A stretch of DNA of 64,000 nucleotides from Propionibacteriales bacterium (GTDB taxonomy: Bacteria; Actinomycetota; Actinomycetes; Propionibacteriales; Nocardioidaceae), in the NCBI GenBank assembly GCA_026392465.1, contig JAPLCA010000018.1, forward strand, positions 1 through 64,000. Direction: 5' to 3'. The position numbers and the translations under genes are program-made. The notes under the pieces are model-generated. The model made no database searches, was not told the DNA's origin, and was given only the letters and a program-made list of their open reading frames with translations. Shown here one piece after another: positions 18,897 through 30,254 of this stretch (position 1 is its first letter; each line of letters opens with the position of its first letter).

Positions 18897-19409
18897 ATGG
18901 TCGCCGAGCTCCTGATCCACGGGGCCGCGTTCGCGTTCGGGGTCGGCTCGGCCATCCTCCCGGTGTTCCTCAACGCCGAGGTCTACGTCGTCGCCATGGG
19001 CGCGACGATGCAGGACTGGATGCTGTTCTGGGGCGTCATGGCGCTCAGCGTCGGCACGGTCGCCGGGAAGGCGCTCGTGTTCGTGCTGATCCGCGGCGGG
19101 TCGCAGCGCTTCCGCCGGGAGGCGCGGCGCTCGGAGCCCCGCTACCGGTTCACCGCCTGGCTGCGGCGGGTCGGCGACCTGCTCCTGACCTGGCTCGACC
19201 GTCCGGTGCTCGGTGCGGCGACCGTGCTCCTGTCCTCCCTCCTGGCCGTGCCGCCGCTCGCCGTGGTGACGATCTTGGCGCCCCTGTCACGCCAGCGTCT
19301 GTGGGTGTTCCTCACGATGGTCTTCCTCGGTCGGACGGCGCAGTTCCTGGCGCTCGCCTTCCTCGTCCACGGGCTCGACCTGCTGGACGCCGTGCACGAC
19401 CTGTGGTGA
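18897..19409 (+). CDS. VTT/DedA-like small integral membrane protein
   Basis: A 170-residue protein with about four hydrophobic segments. An amphipathic N-terminal stretch and a re-entrant-like GSAILPVFLNAEVYVVAMG segment come first. A central basic loop (RFRREARRSEPRYRF) and a C-terminal helix pair follow. The pattern resembles short VTT/DedA (YqaA-like) proteins, possibly lipid scramblases. Assignment is by pattern only. It is monocistronic, with its own leaderless promoter. Confidence 0.5.
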   Translation: MVAELLIHGAAFAFGVGSAILPVFLNAEVYVVAMGATMQDWMLFWGVMALSVGTVAGKALVFVLIRGGSQRFRREARRSEPRYRFTAWLRRVGDLLLTWLDRPVLGAATVLLSSLLAVPPLAVVTILAPLSRQRLWVFLTMVFLGRTAQFLALAFLVHGLDLLDAVHDLW

Positions 19410-19432
19410 CCGGCGGGCCCACCCGTGCCCGC

Positions 19433-19438
19433 TAGGGT
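19433..19438 (+). promoter_or_regulatory. -10 element, leaderless sua5-wecA mRNA
   Basis: TAGGGT, then 6 nt, then GTG at 19445. Confidence 0.65.
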
Positions 19439-19444
19439 GGTCCG

Positions 19445-20089
19445 GTGAGGTACGACTGCGCCGACGAGGAGATGCGCCGCACCGGCGTCGACGCCGCCCA
19501 GGCGGCGCTGGAGGCCGGCGAGCTCGCCGTGCTGCCCACCGACACCGTGTACGGCCTGGCCGCCGACGCGTTCTCGCCCGAGGCGGTCCAGCGGCTGCTG
19601 GACGCCAAGGGACGCACGCGCCAGAAGCCGCCGCCGGTGCTGGTCGGGGCGCCGACGACCCTGGAGGCCCTGGTCACCGAGGTGCCGGGATGGCTCCGGT
19701 CGATGACCACCGAGCTGTGGCCCGGACCGCTCACGGTCGTGTGCCGGCAGCAGCCGTCGCTCACGTGGGACCTGGGGGAGACCCACCACACCGTCGCGGT
19801 GCGCATGCCCGACCACCCCGTCGCGCTCGGTCTGCTCAAGCAGACCGGTCCGCTCGCCGTGAGCAGCGCGAACCTGACCGGCGAGCCGGCCGCCACGACG
19901 ATCGACGACGCCGAGCGGATGCTCGGCGAGACCGTCAGCGTCTACCTCGACGCGGGCCGGAGCCCGGGCGGCACCGCGTCGACCATCCTCGACGTCACCG
20001 GCGCCACGCCGCGCATCCTGCGCGAGGGCCCGATCGGGCTCGACGTGCTCCACCGGTTCAACAACACGGTGGAGCCGCTCGGTGCGTGA
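19445..20089 (+). CDS. sua5: L-threonylcarbamoyladenylate synthase
   Basis: A 214-residue TsaC/Sua5 (YrdC-fold) enzyme. It makes threonylcarbamoyl-AMP from threonine, bicarbonate and ATP for the t6A37 modification of ANN-decoding tRNAs. PTDTVYGLAADAF and the KGRTRQKPPPVLVG substrate loop are diagnostic, as is the late SSANLTGEPA motif. Length is of the TsaC type, without the full Sua5 C-terminal domain. The GTG start is leaderless. It overlaps wecA by 8 bp. Confidence 0.93.
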   Translation: MRYDCADEEMRRTGVDAAQAALEAGELAVLPTDTVYGLAADAFSPEAVQRLLDAKGRTRQKPPPVLVGAPTTLEALVTEVPGWLRSMTTELWPGPLTVVCRQQPSLTWDLGETHHTVAVRMPDHPVALGLLKQTGPLAVSSANLTGEPAATTIDDAERMLGETVSVYLDAGRSPGGTASTILDVTGATPRILREGPIGLDVLHRFNNTVEPLGA

Positions 20090-21209
20090 GTACCTCGTCG
20101 TCTTCGGCGTCGCCCTGGGGGTGACCTACCTCCTCGCCTCGATCGCCAGGACGCTCGCGATGCGCTTCGGAGCCGTCGCCAAGGTGCGCGACCGCGACGT
20201 GCACGCGATCCCCACCCCGTACTTCGGCGGCCCCGCGATGCTCGGCGGCCTCGTCTCGGCCTACCTGGTGGCGACCCACCTGCCGTTCCTGTCGCGCAAC
20301 GAGGACGCCGTGTTCGGCGACGCCCGCGCGGTCATCGTGGGCGGTGCCGTCATCTGCCTCGTCGGCGTGATCGACGACCTCTTCGAGCTCGACGCGCTCA
20401 GCAAGTTCGCCGGCCAGGTGCTGGCCGGCATCGTCGTCGTCGCGATGGGCCTGCAGTTCCTCTACCTGCCGCTGTACAACAACTACCTCGGGCTCGACAA
20501 CGCCCAGTCGATCATCTTCACGGTGCTGCTCATCGTCACCACCGCGAACGCCGTCAACTTCGTCGACGGCCTCGACGGGCTGGCCGCCGGCATGGTCGCG
20601 ATCGGCGCCGTGGCCTTCTTCTCGTACGCCTTCTCCCTCGCCGTCGTGAACGGCGAGGCACGCGCGATCGGCGCCGCCCTGCTCACGGCCGCCCTGGCGG
20701 GCGCCTGCCTCGGCATCCTGCCGCACAACTTCTTCCCCGCCCGCATGTTCATCGGCGACTCCGGGTCGATGCTGATCGGGTTCGTCCTCGCGTGCTCCTC
20801 GATCAGCCTCACGGGCCAGTTCCCGGCCACCAGCCTCTCCGAGGGCGTGGGCGGCGGGGCCGCGAGCTTCCTGCCGGCCCTCCTGCCGCTCTTCCTGCCC
20901 TTCGCGATCCTCATCGTGCCGTTCGTCGACCTGGGGCTGGCGGTCGTCCGCCGCACCCGCGCGGGACGCTCGCCGTTCAGCCCGGACAAGATGCACATCC
21001 ACCACCGGCTCCTCGAGATCGGGCACTCGCACCGTCGTGCGGTGCTGCTCATGTACGCGGCCGCCGGCCTGGTCGCGTTCGGCAGCGTGGTGGTGAGCCT
21101 GTTCAGCGGGTGGCAGTCGATCGTCGGGTTCGGCGTGCTGAGCGTGCTCACGGCCGCCGCGGTCTTCGTGCTCCCGCGGCTCGAGCAGCGCGTCTGGGAC
21201 GGGTCGTGA
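20082..21209 (+). CDS. wecA: polyprenyl-phosphate GlcNAc-1-phosphate transferase, WecA type
   Basis: A 375-residue multi-pass enzyme moving a sugar-1-phosphate from a UDP-sugar onto decaprenyl/undecaprenyl phosphate, the first step of cell-wall linker or polysaccharide synthesis. Family motifs in order are IPTPYFGGPAMLGG, LVGVIDDLFELDALSKF, NAVNFVDGLDGLAAG, MFIGDSGSMLIGF and the basic DKMHIHHRLLEIGHSHRRA loop. It has about 10-11 helices. It lies between sua5 (8-bp overlap) and the atpI-like gene (4-bp overlap), as in many actinobacteria. Confidence 0.94.
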   Translation: MREYLVVFGVALGVTYLLASIARTLAMRFGAVAKVRDRDVHAIPTPYFGGPAMLGGLVSAYLVATHLPFLSRNEDAVFGDARAVIVGGAVICLVGVIDDLFELDALSKFAGQVLAGIVVVAMGLQFLYLPLYNNYLGLDNAQSIIFTVLLIVTTANAVNFVDGLDGLAAGMVAIGAVAFFSYAFSLAVVNGEARAIGAALLTAALAGACLGILPHNFFPARMFIGDSGSMLIGFVLACSSISLTGQFPATSLSEGVGGGAASFLPALLPLFLPFAILIVPFVDLGLAVVRRTRAGRSPFSPDKMHIHHRLLEIGHSHRRAVLLMYAAAGLVAFGSVVVSLFSGWQSIVGFGVLSVLTAAAVFVLPRLEQRVWDGS

Positions 21210-21625
21210 CGTCCGCGCAGCGGGGTGCCGTCCGCACGCACGTCCTCGCGTACGCGGCCGTCGTCGCCCTGGCCGCCGTCGCCGGGCTCGCCGCGCGGGG
21301 GACCGCCGGGCTCCTGGGAGCGCTCCTCGCGGGCCTCGTCGTCGCGGTGTTCCTCGGGTCGACGCCGGTCGTCCTGAACCCGGTCGCGCGGTCCAGCCCG
21401 GTGCTCTCGCTCCCCGCGGCGGTCCTCTTCTTCCTCGTGAAGGCGTTCGCGGCGATGGCCGTGCTGTTCCTCCTCTTCGACGTCGGGGGAGTGGCGGAGC
21501 ACGTCGACCGTCGCACGTTCGGCCTCGCCGCGGTCCTGTCCAGCTTGGTCTGGACCGTGCTGGCGACGTGGTCGTTCCGTCGCCGCCGGGTCCCCACCTA
21601 TGACCTGGGCGACACCCCGTCGTGA
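21206..21625 (+). CDS. AtpI-like membrane protein ahead of the ATP synthase operon
   Basis: A 139-residue protein with four predicted membrane helices and a basic RRRRVP cytoplasmic tail. The position, four bases overlapping wecA and directly before atpB, is that of subunit I. AtpI is thought to assist c-ring assembly or magnesium handling. Sequence similarity to classical AtpI is not obvious, so the name rests on position and topology. Confidence 0.6.
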   Translation: MTSAQRGAVRTHVLAYAAVVALAAVAGLAARGTAGLLGALLAGLVVAVFLGSTPVVLNPVARSSPVLSLPAAVLFFLVKAFAAMAVLFLLFDVGGVAEHVDRRTFGLAAVLSSLVWTVLATWSFRRRRVPTYDLGDTPS

Positions 21626-21633
21626 CCCCCTGG

Positions 21634-21639
21634 TAGCCT
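21634..21639 (+). promoter_or_regulatory. -10 element of the atp operon
   Basis: TAGCCT in the 136-bp gap before atpB. It predicts an mRNA leader of about 115 nt. Confidence 0.45.
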
Positions 21640-21761
21640 CACTCATGCGCCGGACCGGAACCGCACAGCGACCGGGCTCGACGTGAACGATGACGCTGGC
21701 CGTACTGCCGGATCGCCGACCTTCGTCGGAATCGACCGCGCCATGAGACAAAGGTGACCGA

Positions 21762-22568
21762 GTGACCCTCGCCTCGACCGCCCTGGTGGCTGCCGCTGAC
21801 GGCCCGCCGCAGCCCGGCCCCGGGAGCTTCCTGCTCCCGCCGACGTTCACGATCGGCGGGTGGGAGGTCAACAAGCCCGAGCTGTTCCTCGTGCTGTCGC
21901 TGGTGATCGTCTTCGCGTTCGCCTACGCCACCAGCCGCAAGGCCCAGGTCGTGCCCGGGCGTCTGCAGTTCGCCGGCGAGCTCGTCTACGGGTTCATCCG
22001 CAACTCCATCGCGCGCGACAACATCGGCAGCGCCGACTACATGAAGTACGTGCCGTACCTCTTCACGGTGTTCCTCTTCGTGCTGGTCAACAACTTCTAC
22101 GGCGTCATTCCCGTGATCCAGTTCCCGTCGATGTCGAAGTTCGGCTTCCCGGTCGCGCTGGCGCTGGTCACCTGGCTGATCTACAACGTCGCCGGCATCG
22201 GCCGCCACGGCTTCGTCGGCTACCTCAAGCACCAGACGGTCCCGGCCGGCGCCAAGGGCCCGATCCTCATCGCCCTCGTGCCGCTGGAGTTCCTCTCCAA
22301 CATCATCGTGCGCCCGTTCACGCTGGCGCTGCGTCTCTTCGCGACGATGTTCGCCGGACACCTGCTGATCCTGCTGTTCTCGCTGGGTGCCGCGTACCTC
22401 GTCACGGGCTACGCCAACGCCGCCATCGGCATCCCGGCCGGCGTGCTCTCCTTCGTGCTCGGCATCGGGGTCAGCTTCCTCGACATGCTGATCATGTTCC
22501 TGCAGGCCTACGTCTTCACGCTGCTGACCGCGATGTACATCGGCAGCGCGATCGCCGACGAGCACTGA
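21762..22568 (+). CDS. atpB: ATP synthase Fo subunit a
   Basis: A 268-residue membrane subunit forming the proton half-channels against the c-ring. The essential arginine is in [16 protein letters not shown]. There are five to six helices and a long extracytoplasmic N terminus. The GTG at 21762 is used. First of eight consecutive F1Fo genes in the order B-E-F-H-A-G-D-C, all of them present and full length. Confidence 0.96.
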   Translation: MTLASTALVAAADGPPQPGPGSFLLPPTFTIGGWEVNKPELFLVLSLVIVFAFAYATSRKAQVVPGRLQFAGELVYGFIRNSIARDNIGSADYMKYVPYLFTVFLFVLVNNFYGVIPVIQFPSMSKFGFPVALALVTWLIYNVAGIGRHGFVGYLKHQTVPAGAKGPILIALVPLEFLSNIIVRPFTLALRLFATMFAGHLLILLFSLGAAYLVTGYANAAIGIPAGVLSFVLGIGVSFLDMLIMFLQAYVFTLLTAMYIGSAIADEH

Positions 22569-22644
22569 GCTCGGCCGGCTCCATCCGACCACTTCTCGAC
22601 CCGCACCAGACGCGTCCGCGTCGTCACGAAAGGAAAGAACCGTC

Positions 22645-22857
22645 ATGAATGGTTCCATCGCCACCGTCGGCCTCGGCCTCGCTGCCATCGGCCCGGCCAT
22701 CGCCGTCGGTCTGATCTTCGCCGCCTACGTCACGGGCGTCGCCCGTCAGCCCGAGGCGCAGGGTCGTCTCCAGGGCATCGCGATCTTCGGCTTCGTCCTC
22801 GCGGAGCAGTTCTTCATCATCGCGCTGGCCCTCGCCTTCGTCTTCGGCTACAACTGA
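22645..22857 (+). CDS. atpE: ATP synthase Fo subunit c
   Basis: A 70-residue hairpin of two membrane helices that forms the rotor ring. The polar loop is [12 protein letters not shown] and the proton-binding acidic residue is the Glu in [12 protein letters not shown]. The ATG at 22645 has a GAAAGGAAAG Shine-Dalgarno, a strong site fitting the high copy number of c. Confidence 0.97.
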   Translation: MNGSIATVGLGLAAIGPAIAVGLIFAAYVTGVARQPEAQGRLQGIAIFGFVLAEQFFIIALALAFVFGYN

Positions 22858-22880
22858 TCCTCTGCTAAGGGAGATTCACC

Positions 22881-23420
22881 ATGAGCGCGATCCTGGTCGC
22901 AGCAGCTGAGGGGGAGGAGCACAACCCCCTGATCCCGGAGCTGCCGGAGATCGTCCTGGGCCTGGTGGTCCTGGGGATCCTCTTCCTCCTGATCCGCAAG
23001 TTCGTCGTCCCCAACTTCGAGAAGGCCTACGCCGAGCGCACGGCCGCGATCGAGGGCGGGATCGAGGAGGCCAAGTCGGCGCAGCAGGAGGCCCAGGCCG
23101 CGCTCGAGCAGTACACCGCGCAGCTCGCCGACGCTCGTCACGAGGCCGCTCGCATCCGCGAGGAGGCCAAGGAGCAGGGCGCGCAGATCATCGCCGAGCT
23201 CCGGGCCCAGGCCCAGGAGGAGGCTGCCCGCATCACCGCGACCGCGCACGCGCAGGTCGAGGCAGAGCGGTCGCAGGCCCTCGCCCAGCTCAAGTCCGAG
23301 GTGGGCTCGCTCGCCACGGACCTCGCCGGGCGCATCGTCGGTGAGTCGCTCGAGGACGAGGCGCGTCAGCGTCGCACCGTCGAGCGCTTCATCACGGAGC
23401 TGGAGGGGTCGGCCAACTGA
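22881..23420 (+). CDS. atpF: ATP synthase Fo subunit b
   Basis: A 179-residue stator subunit. One N-terminal membrane helix (about residues 22-42) is followed by a long coiled coil (EEAKSAQQEAQAALEQY onward) that reaches F1. It is separate from delta, unlike the fused b-delta of mycobacteria. Its last base is the first base of atpH. Confidence 0.96.
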   Translation: MSAILVAAAEGEEHNPLIPELPEIVLGLVVLGILFLLIRKFVVPNFEKAYAERTAAIEGGIEEAKSAQQEAQAALEQYTAQLADARHEAARIREEAKEQGAQIIAELRAQAQEEAARITATAHAQVEAERSQALAQLKSEVGSLATDLAGRIVGESLEDEARQRRTVERFITELEGSAN

Positions 23421-24217
23421 TGCGAGGCATCTCCGCGCGGTCCCTCGAGGAGGTTCTGTCCGCCGTCGAGTCGGCCCAGGACTCGGCGGACCTCGGCACG
23501 CAGCTGTTCGGCGTCGTGTCCCTGCTGGACGCCAACCCGGCTCTGCGCCGGGTGCTCACCGACCCGTCGACCGAGTCCGACGCCAAGGCGGGTCTCGCGT
23601 CCCGTGTGCTCGGCTCGCAGGTCGGTCCGGGCACGGTCGACGTCGTGCGTGCCGCCGCCGCCGCGCGGTGGAACGCCGGTCGTGACCTCGCCGACGCCCT
23701 CGAGACCGCCGGCGTGAGCGCCCTGGTCGCACGGGCCGACGCCGCCGGCTCCCTCGAGCAGCTCGAGACCGAGCTGTTCGAGATCGGGCGCACCGTGGCG
23801 GCCGACGTCGAGCTCCGCGGTGTCGTGGCCGACCGGTCCTACCCGGCGCAGGCCAAGGCGTCGCTGCTCGCGACGCTGTTCGGCTCCCAGGTCTCCGCCG
23901 AGGCGCTCGAGCTCGCGCAGCAGGCCGTGGTGGCACGCACCGGCTCCTTCGAGAAGGTGCTCACCTTCTTCGGCGAGATCGCCGCCCAGCGTCGCGACCG
24001 CGCGGTCGCCGTCGTGCGGGTCGCCTACGACCTCTCCGAGGACGAGCGCACCCGGTTGGCATCCGCGCTGGCCGCCAAGTACGGCCGCGACGTGCACCTC
24101 AACGTCGTGGTCGACCCGAGCGTCGTCGGAGGCATCGCCGTCTCCCTCGGCGGCGAGGTCGTCGACGGCACCATGTCCAGCCGGCTCGAGGCCGCCCGGC
24201 GGCGGCTCGCGGGCTGA
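23420..24217 (+). CDS. atpH: ATP synthase F1 subunit delta
   Basis: A 265-residue stator protein, longer than the 180-residue enterobacterial form, as usual in actinobacteria because of an N-terminal duplicated helical region. The C-terminal domain with [22 protein letters not shown] contacts subunit b. It starts at the last base of atpF. Confidence 0.95.
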   Translation: MRGISARSLEEVLSAVESAQDSADLGTQLFGVVSLLDANPALRRVLTDPSTESDAKAGLASRVLGSQVGPGTVDVVRAAAAARWNAGRDLADALETAGVSALVARADAAGSLEQLETELFEIGRTVAADVELRGVVADRSYPAQAKASLLATLFGSQVSAEALELAQQAVVARTGSFEKVLTFFGEIAAQRRDRAVAVVRVAYDLSEDERTRLASALAAKYGRDVHLNVVVDPSVVGGIAVSLGGEVVDGTMSSRLEAARRRLAG

Positions 24218-24276
24218 ACCCCACCCACACTTCCGGCTCCACCCAGCCACCAGACCCACAGAAGGCAGGCAGAAAC

Positions 24277-25917
<1,641 letters not shown>

Positions 25918-25923
25918 CCCACT

Positions 25924-28305
<2,382 letters not shown>

Positions 28306-28306
<1 letters not shown>

Positions 28307-28680
28307 TGGCGGACACGTCGCTCCAGGTCGAGCTGGTCGCAGCCGACCGCGTCGTGTGGTCGGGCCAGGCCGACGAGGTCGTCGCGCGCACCGTCGAGGG
28401 TGACCTCGGCGTCCTCGTCGGGCACGCCCCGCTGCTCTCGGTCCTCGTGCCGGGCGTGGTGAAGATCAAGGCGGGCGCGGAGACCGTGGTGGCCGTCGTC
28501 GAGGACGGGTTCCTGTCCGTCGCCGACGACCGGGTCTCGATCCTCAGCGAGGACACGTCCCTGGTGTCCGAGCTCGACCGCGACCAGGTGCAGGCCGAGC
28601 TCGAGCATGCCCGTTCGGCGGACGACACGGACGCGGTGCTGCGTGCCGAGGCCAAGCTGCGGGGCATCGAGCTCGCCTAG
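28306..28680 (+). CDS. atpC: ATP synthase F1 subunit epsilon
   Basis: A 124-residue rotor subunit: N-terminal beta sandwich (VELVAADRVVWSGQADEVVARTVEGDLGVL) and a C-terminal helical hairpin that can inhibit ATP hydrolysis. The ATG at 28306 overlaps the atpD stop by one base, and homology begins immediately. Confidence 0.96.
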
Positions 28681-28713
28681 CACCGGACGACTGCCGGAGG
28701 AGGGAGGGGCCGG

Positions 28714-29160
28714 GTGCCCCTGTGGTTGTGGGCCGTGGACCTCGTCCTGGCCGCGATCGCCCTCAGCGTGCTGCTGCTCGCCGTCCTGGTGCTCCGCCGG
28801 CGGTACCTGGCGCGTCGCCTCGGTGCCTTCGACCTGAGCATCAACAAGCGGGACGCGGCGTCGGCCCAGGGCTGGACCCTGGGCCTCGCCGTGTACCGCG
28901 GCAGCACGCTGGAGTGGTACCGCACGTTCTCGCTGCGGATGCGCCCGGCGTACCGGTTCACGCGCGATGCCATGCTGGTCGACGGTCGGCGTGACCCGGT
29001 CGGGGGAGAGGTGCACGCCATCCACGACGGGCACGTGGTGGTGGCGACCGACAACGGGACCGCCGTGCGCCAGCTGGCCCTGACGCCGGCAGCGCTCACC
29101 GGTCTTCTGGCGTGGCTCGAGGCCTCGCCGCCCGGTCGCAGCGTCAACACCGTCGTCTGA
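28714..29160 (+). CDS. DUF2550 family membrane-anchored protein
   Basis: A 148-residue protein: one N-terminal helix (LWAVDLVLAAIALSVLLLAVLVLR) and a cytoplasmic domain with GAFDLSINKR, GWTLGLAVYRG and LEWYRTFSLRMRPAYRF, the DUF2550 pattern. The family is actinobacterial and nearly always follows atpC. Its role is unknown; a link to ATP synthase or the membrane is inferred from conserved position. The GTG start is preceded by GGAGGGAGG. Confidence 0.85.
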   Translation: MPLWLWAVDLVLAAIALSVLLLAVLVLRRRYLARRLGAFDLSINKRDAASAQGWTLGLAVYRGSTLEWYRTFSLRMRPAYRFTRDAMLVDGRRDPVGGEVHAIHDGHVVVATDNGTAVRQLALTPAALTGLLAWLEASPPGRSVNTVV

Positions 29161-29203
29161 CGGCACACGCCCGGACGATCGTCCCGCCACGTCGTCGCGG
29201 AGG

Positions 29204-29232
29204 TTGACGTCGATCGTGGACTAGGCGACGAT
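29204..29232 (+). promoter_or_regulatory. candidate promoter of the small secreted peptide
   Basis: TTGACG (29204-29209) and GACGAT (29227-29232) are separated by 17 bp, upstream of the ATG at 29291. Confidence 0.4.
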
Positions 29233-29290
29233 GACTCACACGAGCCATGCCCGGACGTCCCGGGTTCCCCCGATGGAACAGGTAGCCACT

Positions 29291-29464
29291 ATGAACCGCA
29301 CCTTCAAGCGCCTCGTCGTCGCGACCTTCGCCTCGGCGGTCGCCGTCCTCCCGCTCTCGATGCCGGCCCAGGCCGACACCGGCTCCAAGCCGGCCGTCAC
29401 CAAGGTCGTCAAGGGCGACAGCACCGGCGGCGCCACCACCCAGCGCGCGATCGACTGGGAGTGA
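29291..29464 (+). CDS. small secreted peptide, unknown function
   Basis: A 57-residue product with a clear Sec signal: basic MNRTFKR, hydrophobic LVVATFASAVAVLPLS, then an AQA-like cleavage site before DTGSK. The predicted mature peptide is about 30 residues, rich in Lys, Thr and Gly, ending in AIDWE, without cysteines. The ATG at 29291 is chosen because it gives a proper signal peptide. In-frame starts at 29231 and 29273 would add polar residues. It stands alone and is followed by a strong terminator. No family is recognised. Confidence 0.6.
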   Translation: MNRTFKRLVVATFASAVAVLPLSMPAQADTGSKPAVTKVVKGDSTGGATTQRAIDWE

Positions 29465-29485
29465 CCGAGCACCCGTCTCGCACCA

Positions 29486-29529
29486 CACCGTCGCCCACGT
29501 CCCTTCCCCGAGGGACGTGGGCGACGGTG
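29486..29529. terminator. strong hairpin terminator
   Basis: Perfect 19-bp inverted repeat (right arm AGGGACGTGGGCGACGGTG) around TCCCCG. It is shared by the small peptide gene and the convergent adenosyltransferase. Confidence 0.88.
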
Positions 29530-29556
29530 CGTTCGTCCCCGTGGTGAGCGGTCGGG

Positions 29557-30129
29557 TCAGCGTTCGCCGCCGGGCACCCACAGCACGTCGCCGACCTCGC
29601 GGTTGGCGTAGCGGCCGAGGATGAAGAGCAGGTCGCTGAGTCGGTTGAGGTAGCGCGCGGTGAGCGGGTTCATGGTCGGTCCGTGCACCTCGATGGCGGC
29701 CCAGGCGGAGCGCTCGGCGCGCCGCGTGACGGTACGCGCCACGTGCAGCGCCGACGCCGAGCGCGTGCCGCCGGGCAGGATGAACGACCGCAGCTTCTCG
29801 AGCCGCTCGTTGTAGTCGTCGCACCACCCCTCCAGCCGGTCGACGTAGTCCGGCTCGACGCGCAGCGGGGGGTGCTCGGGGTTCTCCACGACCGGGGCAC
29901 CGAGGTCGGCCCCGACGTCGAACAGGTCGTTCTGCACGTGCCGGACGATCCGCACGACGTCGTCGTCGAGCTCGTCGAACGACAGCGCGAGACCCAGCTG
30001 GCTGTTCGCCTCGTCGACGTCGGCGTAGGCGACCAGGCGCAGGTCGTTCTTCGAGGTGCGGCTGAAGTCGACGAGGTTCGTCGTGCCGTCGTCGCCGGTG
30101 CGGGTGTAGATGCGCGTCAGGTTGACCAT
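29557..30129 (-). CDS. cob(I)alamin adenosyltransferase, PduO type
   Basis: A 190-residue ATP:corrinoid adenosyltransferase that makes adenosylcobalamin. The ATP loop is RIYTRTGDDGTTNL. The second signature is GGTRSASALHVARTVTRRAERS, followed by NRLSDLLFILGRYAN. The trimeric PduO/MMAB family supplies coenzyme B12 to mutases. It is divergent from the B12-dependent ethylmalonyl-CoA mutase with 125 bp between them, so a functional pair. The ATG follows a TAGGGT box by six bases. Confidence 0.95.
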   Translation of the reverse strand: MVNLTRIYTRTGDDGTTNLVDFSRTSKNDLRLVAYADVDEANSQLGLALSFDELDDDVVRIVRHVQNDLFDVGADLGAPVVENPEHPPLRVEPDYVDRLEGWCDDYNERLEKLRSFILPGGTRSASALHVARTVTRRAERSAWAAIEVHGPTMNPLTARYLNRLSDLLFILGRYANREVGDVLWVPGGER

Positions 30130-30135
30130 GGACTC

Positions 30136-30141
30136 ACCCTA
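30136..30141 (-). promoter_or_regulatory. -10 element, leaderless adenosyltransferase mRNA
   Basis: On the minus strand TAGGGT, then 6 nt, then ATG at 30129. Confidence 0.65.
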
Positions 30142-30229
30142 GGCGGTGCCGCCGGGTGACCGGACGCGCGAGCGACAGCGCGGGACCGTGTGAGGTGGGT
30201 CGCGTGGCTCACAGAGTCTGCCACGTCAC

Positions 30230-30245
30230 GTTACGGCGCGGTAAC
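30230..30245. promoter_or_regulatory. palindromic operator at the mutase promoter
   Basis: GTTACGGCGCGGTAAC is a perfect GTTAC-N6-GTAAC palindrome. The right half overlaps the -10 TAACCT, so a bound dimer would block transcription. Similar but imperfect boxes lie at the ccr, etfB and hydroxybutyryl-CoA dehydrogenase promoters. The layout recalls the GTTAA-N6-TTAAC site of Streptomyces AccR. Confidence 0.65.
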
Positions 30246-30247
30246 CT
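30242..30247 (+). promoter_or_regulatory. -10 element, leaderless mutase mRNA
   Basis: TAACCT, then 7 nt, then ATG at 30255. Confidence 0.65.
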
Positions 30248-30254
30248 GGCGGGC

